Source of the DNA: Achromobacter arsenitoxydans SY8 | Lineage (GTDB): Bacteria > Pseudomonadota > Gammaproteobacteria > Burkholderiales > Burkholderiaceae_B | DNA length: 64,000 bases | NCBI RefSeq assembly: GCF_000236785.1 | Contig: NZ_AGUF01000039.1 | Location: forward strand, 37,113-101,112 | Direction: 5' to 3' | In this document: one piece after another, positions 9,577 to 17,920 of the stretch | Layout of the letters: every line of letters starts with the position of its first letter | Numbering within the stretch: the stretch's first letter is position 1 | Made by a program: the position numbers and the translations under genes | Notes under the pieces: model-generated | Told to the model about the DNA's origin: nothing | The model's input: only the letters and a program-made list of their open reading frames with translations | The model's database searches: none

Positions 9577-11148
9577 TTACGGTTTTTCGATGTTCCACAT
9601 CACCGGGATGCCGGACTTGATCAGCTCGGTGTGCTTGAGGCCGCGCACCGCGAAGACGGGCTTGAACTCGCCCCACATGACGTAGGGCACCGTCTGGTAG
9701 GCGCGCGCCTGGATCTGCGCCGCGATGTCCTTGCGCTTGGCGGCGTCGGTTTCGCGGATCCAGCTGGTGCGCAGCGTGTCCAGTTCCTTGTCGCAGGGCC
9801 AGCCCGGCAGGCTGTTGCCGCAGGCGGCGGACAGCCAGGGGTTGGTGAGCGGCGTGCTGGCGTCGAAGTAGCCGCCCCAGGTCAGGAAGATGTTCCAGCC
9901 GCCCTGGTCCGGCGCGTCCTTCTTCAGGCGGCGGCCGGCCAGCGAGGCCCAGTCCATCGACTGCACGTCAACCTTCACGCCGGCCTTCTTCAGGTTTTGC
10001 GCCAGCACCATGACTGCGGGCGCGCTCAGGTGGTCCGTCGGGTACAGCAGCACCACTTTTTCACCCTTGTAGCCCGCTTCCTGCAGCAACTGCTTGGCGC
10101 GCGCCGCGTCGGGCTTGGCGTAGGGGGCGGCGCCCGCGTCGGTCGCCAGGGGCGAGCCGCAGATGTACATGGTGGCGCAGTAGTCGACGCGGTACTTGTC
10201 CGGGTAGCCCATTGCCATCAGCATTTCCTTCTGGCTGACCAGGTGATACAGCGCCTGGCGGGCCAGCGGATTGTTGAACGGCGGATGCAGCGAGTTCAGG
10301 ATCACCATGCCCTGCGAGGCGACCGAGGTGCTCAGCGTGATGTCCGGGTTGGTTTCGAGCACGGGCAGGAAGTCTGGCGTGACCTGTTCGATCATGTCGA
10401 CCTCGCCGTTCATCAGTGCGGCGGTGGAAGTGTTGCCGTCGGGGATGTACACCCACTCCACGCGGTCCACCTTCACGGTCTTGCCGCCGGCCAGGCCGTC
10501 CGGCGCCTCGGCGCGCGGCACGTAGGCCGGGTTCTTCACGTAGACGACCTTGTTGCCGGGCACCCATTCATCGCGCTTGAAGAGGAAGGGACCCGAGCCG
10601 ACCATCTCGGTGACCTGGGTGTTCGGGTCCGTCATGGCCAGACGCTTGGGCATGATGAACGGCGGCATGCCCGAGGGCTTGGACAGGGCGTCCAGCACCA
10701 GGCCGAAGGGCTCCTTCAGCGTCAGCGTGAAGGTGTTTTCGCCCGTGGCGGCGAGCTCGGCGCCGGCCGCCATCATGGCCTGTCCCATCGTGTCTTTCTT
10801 GGCCCAGCGCTGCAACGACGCGATGCAGTCCTCGGCCGTGACGGGCGTGCCGTCGCTGAACTTCAGGCCGGGGCGCAGCGTGAACGTCCAGCGCTTGCCG
10901 TCGTCGGACGCGGTCCAGGTGTCCACCATCTGCGGCTTGACCTGGCCCTTGCTGTCCTGCGAGAACAGCGTGTCGAACACCATGTAGCCGTGGTTGCGCG
11001 TGATGTAGGCGGTGTTGAACAGCGGGTCCAGCGTCTTCAGGTCCGCGTGCGGCACCAGCCGCAGGGTCTTGGTCTGCGCGAGCGCGCCGGTGGCGGCGCT
11101 CATGGCCAGGAGCGCGGCGGCTCCCAGCAGGCTGAAACGTCTGATCAT
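9577..11148 (-). CDS. Peptide ABC transporter substrate-binding protein (SBP_bac_5)
   Basis: A 523-residue periplasmic binding protein of the DppA/OppA family. A signal peptide of about 25 residues (cleavage after A-L-A) precedes KTLRLVPHADLKTLDPLFNT, the typical family opening, and the length is normal. It captures the substrate for the two permeases and two ATPases encoded downstream. The peptidase and D-amino-acid enzymes around it suggest peptides with D-residues or modified ends as ligand, but that is context only. Small hairpins lie on both sides of the gene (11173-11187 and 9547-9569). Confidence 0.92.
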   Translation of the reverse strand: MIRRFSLLGAAALLAMSAATGALAQTKTLRLVPHADLKTLDPLFNTAYITRNHGYMVFDTLFSQDSKGQVKPQMVDTWTASDDGKRWTFTLRPGLKFSDGTPVTAEDCIASLQRWAKKDTMGQAMMAAGAELAATGENTFTLTLKEPFGLVLDALSKPSGMPPFIMPKRLAMTDPNTQVTEMVGSGPFLFKRDEWVPGNKVVYVKNPAYVPRAEAPDGLAGGKTVKVDRVEWVYIPDGNTSTAALMNGEVDMIEQVTPDFLPVLETNPDITLSTSVASQGMVILNSLHPPFNNPLARQALYHLVSQKEMLMAMGYPDKYRVDYCATMYICGSPLATDAGAAPYAKPDAARAKQLLQEAGYKGEKVVLLYPTDHLSAPAVMVLAQNLKKAGVKVDVQSMDWASLAGRRLKKDAPDQGGWNIFLTWGGYFDASTPLTNPWLSAACGNSLPGWPCDKELDTLRTSWIRETDAAKRKDIAAQIQARAYQTVPYVMWGEFKPVFAVRGLKHTELIKSGIPVMWNIEKP

Positions 11149-11172
11149 CGTTTTCCCCTTGTTGGTTATGTG

Positions 11173-11187
11173 CGCCCGTCACGGGCG
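11173..11187. repeat. Small intercistronic hairpin upstream of the binding-protein gene
   Basis: CGCCCG (11173-11178) and CGGGCG (11182-11187) form a perfect 6-bp stem with a 3-base loop in the 55-base gap between the M81 peptidase and binding-protein genes. Confidence 0.4.
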
Positions 11188-11203
11188 GCAAATGGGTGCG
11201 GCC

Positions 11204-12649
11204 TCAGGCCTTGAACGGCCACTTGGGCAATTTGCGCTTGGTGAACGGCAGCGCGTTGACATCCTGCGTGATTGCGCCCGGCGTCTCGACGTAGATGACG
11301 TGGCGCCCGACCTTGGAATACGAGGCGTAGAAGTGCTGCGAGGACTTGACGATGATGAGCTTCATCGCCTGCAGGTCCACGCCGAACTGCGTGAACAGGT
11401 CCGTGCCCATCGCCTGGGTGCGCGACGTGGTCATGACGATGGTCACGCCGCGCGTGCGCACGACGGCGACGTCGCCCAGCAGCGCGGGGGTGCCGGCAAG
11501 GCCAGTCATGACGGCGTCGCGCTTGAGCGCCAGGATTTCGCAGTCCAGGTCCAGCGGCTGGCCGGAGACTGGCGCCACCTTGCCGCCGACGCGCAGTTTG
11601 ATCTGGCCGCCTTCGCCGGCTTCGAAGCAGAGCTGCACGGCCACCGGGTCCCAGAACGGGCCCGTGGCGACGTCGGCGATGCCGCGCGCCAGCACGCGTT
11701 CCAGGATGAAGGTGGCGTCGCTGGGCGCGCCGCCGCCGGCGTTGTCGGCGGAGTCCGCCAGCACCACGGGAAATTCCTTGTGCGCCAGGGCCTGGTCCAG
11801 CGCTTCGTCCGCGCCGGGGTAGGGCGGCGCGAGCTGGTCGCGAAAGCCGATGATCTCTTCGCCCAGTGCGCGCGCCAGGGCTTCGGCCTGGGCCGCGTCG
11901 CCGTCGGTGTAGACCAGCACTTTCGAACCCATGTCCGGCGTGTCGCCCCACGGGAAGCCGTGGGCGATGGACACGGACAGTACGCCTTCCTTGCCTTCCA
12001 TGGCGAGCAGGCGGTCCACGAACCCGCGCATGGGCTCGCGGCTGGTGTGCATGATGGAGATCATCTCGCAGTCAAAGACGGCGCGCGCGGGCTTGATGCG
12101 GCCTTCGGCGCGCGCCACGCACAGGTCCACCAGGTCGTACGCGCGGTCCAGGATGTCGGTGTGCGGGTATTCCTTGAAACAGACCAGGAAGTCGGCGCTG
12201 TGGACCATGGCGTCCGTCAGGTGGCAATGCGGATCCAGCTCGGCGCCGATCACGGTGTCGGGGCCGACGATCTCGCGCGCCCGGGCGAGCAGGTCGCCTT
12301 CGCAGTCGTCGTAGCCGTCGGCCACCATGGCGCCGTGCAGGCCGAACAAGGCGATGTCGACCTTGCCCGCGCGGCGCAGGTCTTCGAGCAGTTCGTCGCG
12401 CAGCGTTTCATAGGCATGGCGGGTGGTGATGCCGGCCGGGGTCGCGCCGGCGGTCAGGCCTTCGATGAGCGTCCAGTCCTTGCCCGCGGCGCGCTGGCGC
12501 GCGGCCCACAGCGGACCGGAGAACATCTGCATGCGGTCCGGATGCTGGCCGGCGGGGTAGTAGCCGCGCGAGCGGTAGGCGGACAGGCCGGTCGGGATGG
12601 GGGAAAAAGTGTTGGTCTCGGTCGCCAGGGACCCGGAAAATATCTTCAT
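11204..12649 (-). CDS. M81 family metallopeptidase (MlrC-like)
   Basis: The 481-residue protein starts at the ATG at 12649 (MKIFSGSLATETNTFSP); the upstream open frame lacks family sequence. It shows the MlrC/DUF1485 motifs GLHGAMVADGYDDCEGDLL, ELDPHCHLTDAMV and YPHTDILDRAY, whose Asp and His residues are the presumed zinc ligands, and the separate C-terminal MlrC domain. The family is named for the enzyme that cleaves linearised microcystin, a peptide with D-residues. With a peptide importer and D-amino-acid enzymes in the same run, it probably hydrolyses an unusual imported peptide in the cytoplasm. Exact substrate unknown. Confidence 0.88.
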   Translation of the reverse strand: MKIFSGSLATETNTFSPIPTGLSAYRSRGYYPAGQHPDRMQMFSGPLWAARQRAAGKDWTLIEGLTAGATPAGITTRHAYETLRDELLEDLRRAGKVDIALFGLHGAMVADGYDDCEGDLLARAREIVGPDTVIGAELDPHCHLTDAMVHSADFLVCFKEYPHTDILDRAYDLVDLCVARAEGRIKPARAVFDCEMISIMHTSREPMRGFVDRLLAMEGKEGVLSVSIAHGFPWGDTPDMGSKVLVYTDGDAAQAEALARALGEEIIGFRDQLAPPYPGADEALDQALAHKEFPVVLADSADNAGGGAPSDATFILERVLARGIADVATGPFWDPVAVQLCFEAGEGGQIKLRVGGKVAPVSGQPLDLDCEILALKRDAVMTGLAGTPALLGDVAVVRTRGVTIVMTTSRTQAMGTDLFTQFGVDLQAMKLIIVKSSQHFYASYSKVGRHVIYVETPGAITQDVNALPFTKRKLPKWPFKA

Positions 12650-12715
12650 GGATGACGCTCCGCGCAAAGAGGGGCTGGGGCGCGGGCATCGACGCGCGCG
12701 CGTGGGGGTGTCGCG

Positions 12716-12738
12716 CCGCCAGGCGCCGGGCCTGGCGG
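12716..12738. repeat. Intercistronic GC hairpin between RidA and M81 genes
   Basis: CCGCCAGGC (12716-12724) and GCCTGGCGG (12730-12738) form a perfect 9-bp stem with a 5-base loop in a 115-base gap. No T-tract follows in the minus direction. Confidence 0.55.
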
Positions 12739-12764
12739 TGTCATGCAATCGGTCGGGTGCGGCG

Positions 12765-13178
12765 TCAGGCTTCGGACGTCGGGCCGGGCGAGTAGCCGCG
12801 GGCCTGGACGTCGCCCAGCCACGCCTGCACTTCGATTTCGACGTCGACTTCCATGGCCAGCTTGGCCTCGACGGTGGAGCGCGATGGGAAGTCGGACGAA
12901 AAATGACTGCGATAGGCCTCGTTGAACTGCGCAAAGAGCGCCAGGTCGGACAGCCAGACGGTCACGCGCACCACGTCCTTCAGGGATGCGCCCGCCAGCG
13001 CCAGCGTTTCCTTGATGCGCTCGATGGCGGCGTGCGTCTGGGCGGAGATGTCGCCGCGCACGACCTGGCCGTTGGCGTCCATCGGAATCTGGCCGGACAG
13101 GAAGAGGAATCCGCCCGCCTGGGTGGCGCGCGAGAAGGGCAGGGGCAGGGTGCTGGGGTAGCGGGTGATGGCGGTCAT
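12765..13178 (-). CDS. RidA family protein (imine deaminase type)
   Basis: A 137-residue protein of the Rid (YjgF/YER057c) family starting at the ATG at 13178. It keeps the conserved GGFLFLSGQIP, the middle SLKDVVRVTVWLSDL and the C-terminal PSRSTVEAKL with the arginine (R100) that in RidA enzymes binds the carboxylate of 2-imino acids. Known members hydrolyse reactive imines to keto acids plus ammonia. The next gene upstream, 28 bases away, is an FAD amino-acid oxidase whose product is such an imine, so the two are a natural pair. Confidence 0.88.
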   Translation of the reverse strand: MTAITRYPSTLPLPFSRATQAGGFLFLSGQIPMDANGQVVRGDISAQTHAAIERIKETLALAGASLKDVVRVTVWLSDLALFAQFNEAYRSHFSSDFPSRSTVEAKLAMEVDVEIEVQAWLGDVQARGYSPGPTSEA

Positions 13179-13206
13179 GTCGGGATCTCGGTCGTGGGAA
13201 TTCGGT

Positions 13207-14343
13207 TCAGCGCAGGCGCTCGGGACGCACGGCATTGGCGTCCACGCCGTGCGCGCGCAGGTGCTCGGGAACGGGTTGGCGCGTCAGCAGCGCCGCCGCC
13301 AGTTCGGACGTGGCTGCGGCGGTCTGGATGCCGTAGCCGCCTTGCGCCGCCAGCCAGAAGAAGGCGGGCGCGCAGGCGTCCCAGCCCACCACGAAGTCGC
13401 CGTCGCGCACGAACGAGCGCAGGCCCGCCCAGGTGTGCTTCGGGCGGCGGATCGTCAGCGACGTGGCGGTTTCGATGCGGTAGATGCCGGTGGCTACGTC
13501 AAGCTCTTCGGGCACGACGTCATGCGCGGCCACCGGGTCGGCGTTGGCGGGCGAGCCCAGCAGTTGGCCGGCGTCGGGCTTGAAGTAATAGCTTTCGTCC
13601 ACGCCGACCACCGCGGGCCAGTGGGAAAAGTCCACGTCTTCCGGACCGGTGAAGGTAAAAGCGGTGCGGCGGCACGGCTGCAGCCCGATGGGGGCCGCGC
13701 CGCACAGGGCCGCGGCGTGGTCGGCCCACGCGCCGGCGGCGTTGACCAGCACGCGCGCCCTGATTGTGCGGCCGTCGGCCGTGGTCAGCGTCCAGGCATC
13801 GTCGGCATAGGCGGCGGAAACGAGTTCAGCGTTGTTGTGCAGCACCGCGCCCTGCCGGCTCATGCCGCGCAGGAATCCCTGATGCAGGGCGTGCACGTCG
13901 ATGTCGCGCGCATCCGGTTCTTCGATCGCGCCGCAGAGCTGGTCTGCACGCAGGCAGGGCACGCGCGCCGCGGCCTGCCCGGCGTCGATCAGCGTCACGT
14001 TGGGCGACTGGCTGTGGAAGTCGTCATACACCTCTTGCAGCAGGTCCTTCTGTTCCGGCGTGGCGATATACAGCACGCCGCGCGGGCTAAGCAGCGGGTG
14101 TTCGCAGAAGCCTTCCGGCGGGTGTTCGTAGAAGGCGCGGCTGGCGCGCGTCAGCGCCTTGATCTGCGTCGTGCCGTAGGTCTCCATGAACATGGCCGCG
14201 GAGCGGCCCGTGGAGTGATAACCCGGTTGGGACTCGCGTTCCAGCACCGCCACGGACGCCGAGGCGCTGAGGCGGTAGGCCACGGACGCGCCGGCGATGC
14301 CGGCGCCGACCACGGCGAAATCGTATAGGGATTCAGCAGTCAT
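13207..14343 (-). CDS. FAD-dependent amino-acid oxidase/dehydrogenase (DAO family)
   Basis: A 378-residue flavoprotein of the DAO fold. The N-terminal dinucleotide motif VVGAGIAGASVAYRL is followed by an acidic strand end (VLERE) and STGRSAAMF, which contacts FAD. The C-terminal region holds DFVVGWDACAPAFFWLAAQGGYGIQTA. Relatives oxidise glycine, D-amino acids or similar secondary amines. It heads the minus-strand peptide/D-amino-acid run and is followed at 28 bases by RidA, which fits D-amino-acid oxidation to an imine. Substrate specificity is inferred from context. An inverted repeat lies 12 bases upstream of the ATG. Confidence 0.88.
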   Translation of the reverse strand: MTAESLYDFAVVGAGIAGASVAYRLSASASVAVLERESQPGYHSTGRSAAMFMETYGTTQIKALTRASRAFYEHPPEGFCEHPLLSPRGVLYIATPEQKDLLQEVYDDFHSQSPNVTLIDAGQAAARVPCLRADQLCGAIEEPDARDIDVHALHQGFLRGMSRQGAVLHNNAELVSAAYADDAWTLTTADGRTIRARVLVNAAGAWADHAAALCGAAPIGLQPCRRTAFTFTGPEDVDFSHWPAVVGVDESYYFKPDAGQLLGSPANADPVAAHDVVPEELDVATGIYRIETATSLTIRRPKHTWAGLRSFVRDGDFVVGWDACAPAFFWLAAQGGYGIQTAAATSELAAALLTRQPVPEHLRAHGVDANAVRPERLR

Positions 14344-14354
14344 TTTGTCGGAAG

Positions 14355-14382
14355 CGAGAATTCTCTTATTTGATAATTCTCG
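14355..14382. promoter_or_regulatory. Inverted repeat upstream of the amino-acid oxidase (putative operator)
   Basis: CGAGAATT (14355-14362) and AATTCTCG (14375-14382) are perfect inverted repeats with a 12-base spacer, in the only sizeable gap at the head of the ten-gene run. The patch is much more AT-rich than its surroundings. It probably overlaps the promoter and binds a dimeric regulator, either the XRE-cupin protein of the run or the MarR protein encoded next door. Confidence 0.5.
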
Positions 14383-14440
14383 AATACGATAGTTTTTTGA
14401 CGGCGGGGGAGTAATAGGGGAATGCCCTGATGGGCGCGCG

Positions 14441-14932
14441 CTATCCCAACTTGCCCAGGAGGGCGATCAATTTGCGCCGGTCGGCCGCGCCCAGTTTTGC
14501 GCTGATGCGTGCGTCGTGATCCTGCACGGCCGCAGTGATGGCGGCCAGGGCGGCCCTGCCGTCCGGGGTCATGGCGAGGGCGTATGCGCGCCTGTCGCGC
14601 TCGGCCTCTTGCCGTTCCACGTATCCCAGGTCTTGCAGCTGATTGACGAGCTGCACCGCGCCTGAGCGCGCGATGCCCAGGATGCGTGCCAGGTCCGTGA
14701 GCTTCAGGCTGGCGTTGGCCGCGATCAGCGTCAGCGCCGAGTAGCGCTGAGGCGTGATGTCCCAGGGCGCCAGCGCGGACAGGAAGTCTTCATAGATGAG
14801 GATCTGCGCGCGCCGGATGGCGTAGCCGACCAGATCGTCCAATGCGCCGTACTGGATGCCGGGGACATGCGGATCGAAGTGCTCGCCGCGGGCGGCGGGA
14901 CGGCGGGGGCGTTGGGCGGAGGTTCGGGACAT
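14441..14932 (-). CDS. MarR family transcriptional regulator
   Basis: A 163-residue winged-helix protein. The MarR core runs from about residue 35 to 150: TPQRYSALTLIAANASLKLTD, the recognition helix GIARSGAVQLVNQL and the wing with ERQEAERDRRAYALAMTPDG. It is divergent from a flavin monooxygenase operon with a 134-base gap holding a strong inverted repeat (15029-15049), the standard layout for a MarR repressor of an aromatic-compound pathway. It also lies downstream of the oxidase promoter region and could act there. Confidence 0.9.
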   Translation of the reverse strand: MSRTSAQRPRRPAARGEHFDPHVPGIQYGALDDLVGYAIRRAQILIYEDFLSALAPWDITPQRYSALTLIAANASLKLTDLARILGIARSGAVQLVNQLQDLGYVERQEAERDRRAYALAMTPDGRAALAAITAAVQDHDARISAKLGAADRRKLIALLGKLG

Positions 14933-15028
14933 GGGGGAATCGCGGCGCGGGGGGGCTCAACACTAATGCAGGCATTGTCGCCGCGCCACCGGATTACGGG
15001 AAATCCCCGGTGCGGAACGGATGGCGAT

Positions 15029-15049
15029 TTTGTTATGTTGCATAACAAA
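15029..15049. promoter_or_regulatory. MarR-type operator upstream of the monooxygenase operon
   Basis: Arms TTTGTTATG (15029-15037) and CATAACAAA (15041-15049) are perfect 9-base inverted repeats with a 3-base spacer, 18 bases before the monooxygenase ATG. The size and AT-rich arms fit MarR-family operators. Binding here would block the monooxygenase operon and possibly the divergent MarR gene. Confidence 0.65.
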
Positions 15050-15066
15050 TAAGACCAGGAGTAGAC

Positions 15067-16332
15067 ATGCAAATCGTCATTGCCGGCGCCGGCATCGGCG
15101 GGCTGACGCTCGCGCTGATGCTGCATCGACGCGGCATCGGCTGCCGCGTATACGAAAGCGCGCAGGAATTGCGCCCCTTGGGCGTCGGCATCAATCTGCT
15201 GCCGCACGCGGTGAGCGAGATCGAGCAGTTGGGCCTGATGCCCGCCCTGGCCGAACGCGCCATCGAAACCTCGCAGCTGCACTACTACAACAAGCTCGGG
15301 CAGCCTATCTGGCGCGAGCCGCGCGGCCTGCAGGCGGGCTATCCCTTGCCCCAGTATTCGGTGCATCGCGGCGAGTTCCAGATGCTGCTTGCGCAAACCG
15401 TGCGGGAACGCCTGGGGCCGGACGCCATCGTGCCGGGCATGGTGCTGGAGTCGGCCAGCCAGGACGCCGCGGGCGTGTCGGCGCAGTTCCGCCGCCGGGC
15501 GGACGGCGAACTGCAGACCGTGCGCGGCGACATCCTGGTGGGCGCGGACGGCATCCATTCGGCGCTGCGTCGCCAGTTGCACCCGGTGGGCGATGAGCCC
15601 CGGTTTTCCGGCCGCATGCTGTGGCGCGCGGTGACCGAGGCGCCGCCGTACCTGGACGGGCGCAGCATGTTCATGGCGGGCCACCAGGACCAGAAGTTCG
15701 TCTGCTATCCGATTTCCGAGCCGCTGCGCCGGCAAGGCCGTTCGCTGATCAACTGGATCGCCGAGCTTTCCATCCCGGATGCCGAACTGCCCGCCACCGA
15801 CTGGAACCGCAAGGTCGACAAGTCGGTCTTTGCCGGCCGCTTCAAAGACTGGCGCTGGGACTGGATCGACATCCCCGCCATCATCGACGGCGCGCAGGCG
15901 ATCTACGAATTCCCGCTGGTGGACCGCGATCCCTTGCCGCGCTGGACGCGCGGCCGCCTGACCCTGCTGGGCGACGCCGCGCATCCGATGTATCCGATCG
16001 GGTCCAACGGCTCGGCCCAGGCGATCCTGGATGCTCGCTGTCTGTCCGACTGGCTGGACCTGGCGGCGCGTGGCGCGACGCGTTCAATGGAAATCGCGCT
16101 GCTGGAATACGAGGCCGAACGCCTGCCGCGCACCGCCGGCATTGTGCTGCGCAATCGCCTGAACGGTCCCGAACAGGTTATGCAGATGGCCGAAGAGCGC
16201 GCACCGGCGGGTTTTGCGGATATCAACGATGTGATCCCGCAGCAGGAGCTGGCGGCGGTGTCGCTGCGTTACAAGCAGCTTGCGGGGTTTGATCCTGCCG
16301 CGCTGCGCCTTGCCCGTGGAGAAAAGCAATGA
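15067..16332 (+). CDS. FAD-dependent monooxygenase (group A aromatic hydroxylase, PhzS-like)
   Basis: A 421-residue flavoprotein. It has GxGxxG near the N-terminus (IVIAGAGIGGLTLALML), the DG motif (ILVGADGIHSALRRQL) and the GD motif (LTLLGDAAHPMYPIGSNGSAQ) of group A flavoprotein hydroxylases, which add one oxygen atom to aromatic rings using NAD(P)H. The overall layout resembles PhzS/UbiH-like enzymes. It starts after an AGGAG site and overlaps the DUF3237 gene by 4 bases (ATGA), so the two are translationally coupled. A divergent MarR gene and a Bug receptor downstream suggest uptake and hydroxylation of an aromatic or heteroaromatic acid. Substrate unknown. Confidence 0.88.
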   Translation: MQIVIAGAGIGGLTLALMLHRRGIGCRVYESAQELRPLGVGINLLPHAVSEIEQLGLMPALAERAIETSQLHYYNKLGQPIWREPRGLQAGYPLPQYSVHRGEFQMLLAQTVRERLGPDAIVPGMVLESASQDAAGVSAQFRRRADGELQTVRGDILVGADGIHSALRRQLHPVGDEPRFSGRMLWRAVTEAPPYLDGRSMFMAGHQDQKFVCYPISEPLRRQGRSLINWIAELSIPDAELPATDWNRKVDKSVFAGRFKDWRWDWIDIPAIIDGAQAIYEFPLVDRDPLPRWTRGRLTLLGDAAHPMYPIGSNGSAQAILDARCLSDWLDLAARGATRSMEIALLEYEAERLPRTAGIVLRNRLNGPEQVMQMAEERAPAGFADINDVIPQQELAAVSLRYKQLAGFDPAALRLARGEKQ

Positions 16333-16814
16333 GCGGCATCGACGAATTGAAGGAATCGCTGGCGCCCCGGCTGGAGCACGTGGCCACCGTGGTGGTCGAC
16401 GTGGGTGCGCCGCAGGAGGTCGGCGACACGCCGCAAGGCCGCCGCCGGGTCATCCCGATTACGGGAGGCACGGTCGACGGGCCGCGCCTGCGCGGCAAGG
16501 TGCTGCCGGGCGGGGCCGACTTCCAGATCATCCGGTCGGCGACCTACACCGACATCCATGCGCGCTATGTCATCGAAACGCCGGACGGCGAGCGCGTCTA
16601 CGTGGAGAACACCGGCATCCGTACGGGCAGCGCCGAGGACATCGCGCGCCTGGCGCGCGGCGAGGCGGTGGATCCCGCCCGGATCTATTTCCGCAGTTAT
16701 CCCCGCTTTGAAACCGCGTCGCCCGCGCTGGGCTGGATGAACGAGAGCCTGTTCATCGGCACCGGCGCGCGCTATCCCGACCGGGTGGAGCTGCGCTTCT
16801 ACCGCATTTGCTGA
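16329..16814 (+). CDS. DUF3237 family protein
   Basis: A 161-residue soluble protein of the DUF3237 (UPF0311) family, a small beta-barrel without an established activity. Recognisable parts are GRRRVIPITGGTVDGPRLRG near residues 35-55 and ADFQIIRSATYTDIHARYVI near 60-80. It overlaps the monooxygenase stop codon (ATGA), so it is almost certainly part of the same pathway. Homologues often sit beside aromatic-degradation enzymes; a role as hydrolase, cyclase or carrier for the hydroxylated product is guesswork. Confidence 0.8.
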   Translation: MSGIDELKESLAPRLEHVATVVVDVGAPQEVGDTPQGRRRVIPITGGTVDGPRLRGKVLPGGADFQIIRSATYTDIHARYVIETPDGERVYVENTGIRTGSAEDIARLARGEAVDPARIYFRSYPRFETASPALGWMNESLFIGTGARYPDRVELRFYRIC

Positions 16815-16816
16815 AC

Positions 16817-16834
16817 CCGCGGCGTGCGCCGCGG
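16817..16834. repeat. Intercistronic hairpin before the Bug receptor gene
   Basis: CCGCGGCG (16817-16824) and CGCCGCGG (16827-16834) are a perfect inverted repeat between the DUF3237 and Bug genes. The run of A after it on the plus strand rules out a classical terminator for this operon. Confidence 0.45.
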
Positions 16835-16858
16835 CAATAAAAAAACCAGGAGACAACG

Positions 16859-17824
16859 ATGAACACCATGCTGCGCCGCCTGCTGGGCGGCTTCCTTCTG
16901 TGCCTGCCCCTTGCGGCGACGGCGCAGTTTCCGAACGGACCGGTGCGCCTGAACGTGGGGTTTCCGCCCGGCACCGGCCCCGACATCGTGGCCCGCACCC
17001 TGTCCCAGCACCTGGGGCCGCTGCTGGGTGAAAGCGTCGTGGTGGAAAACAAGGTCGGCGCGGGTGGGCAGATCGCCGCGCAGGCGGTTGCGCGCAGTCC
17101 CGCGGACGGGCAGACGCTGTTGTTGGGCGAGGTCGGCTCCATCAGCATTTCGCCCGCCACGTACCGCAATCTGAACTACGATCCGCCGCGCGATTTCGCG
17201 CCGATATCCGAGGTGGTGCGCGCGGACTTCGTGCTGGTGGTTCCGGCCGCGTCGCCCTACCAGGATCTGGCCGCGTTCATCGACGCCGCGAAGAAGGCGC
17301 CTGACCGCCTGAACTTCGCCACGTTCGGCGCGGGCACGCCCGGCCACTTCGGCGCGGAACTGTTCGCGCGGGAGGCGGGCCTGAAGATCGAGGCCATCCA
17401 CTACCGCTCGACCGGCGACGCCGTGTCGGGGCTGGTGTCCGGCGGCGTCCAGGCGGCCTTCGTGACGACCGCGCTGGCGGCGCCGCAGGTGCAGGGCGGC
17501 AAGCTGCGCGCGCTGGCCACCACCGGCGCGCAGCGTTCGTCTGCGCTGGCCGGCGTGCCCACGTTCGCGGAACGCGGGCTGCCCGCAGTGAACTTCGGCG
17601 CCTGGTTTGCGCTGTTTGCGCCGGCTGGCACGCCGGACGCGGTGCTGACGCGCCTTGCCGCCGACAGCGCGGCGGCGCTGCGCCAGCCGGCAGCCGTGCG
17701 CACGCTGGGCGAAGCCGGCTTCGTCGTGGTGGGGTCGGACCGGCAAGCGCTGCAGGCGTTGCTGGCGACGGAGAGCAAGCGCTGGACGGAGGTCGTGAAG
17801 GCGACGGGCTTCCGGGCGGACTGA
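16859..17824 (+). CDS. Bug-family periplasmic solute receptor
   Basis: A 321-residue receptor with a signal peptide of about 20 residues ending at A-T-A, then the Bug opening FPNGPVRLNVGFPPGTGPDIVAR. It keeps the VVVENKVGAGG loop that shapes the ligand pocket. It follows the monooxygenase and DUF3237 genes by 44 bases, with an AGGAG site before the ATG, so it is probably the periplasmic binder for the substrate of that pathway. No TTT membrane subunits are nearby. Confidence 0.9.
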   Translation: MNTMLRRLLGGFLLCLPLAATAQFPNGPVRLNVGFPPGTGPDIVARTLSQHLGPLLGESVVVENKVGAGGQIAAQAVARSPADGQTLLLGEVGSISISPATYRNLNYDPPRDFAPISEVVRADFVLVVPAASPYQDLAAFIDAAKKAPDRLNFATFGAGTPGHFGAELFAREAGLKIEAIHYRSTGDAVSGLVSGGVQAAFVTTALAAPQVQGGKLRALATTGAQRSSALAGVPTFAERGLPAVNFGAWFALFAPAGTPDAVLTRLAADSAAALRQPAAVRTLGEAGFVVVGSDRQALQALLATESKRWTEVVKATGFRAD

Positions 17825-17920
17825 ACTGCGTTGCGGCGGCTGCACGCGTACCTGAAGACGCGCCGATTGTTTATAGTCACGCGCTCCTCTTTTTCCGCGC
17901 ATCCAAGGAGTCGCCGCCGC

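Noticed and set aside
16817-16845. Hairpin followed by a run of A before the Bug gene as a terminator
   Set aside because: On the transcribed plus strand the run is A, not T, and it lies inside an operon, so it is kept only as a hairpin.
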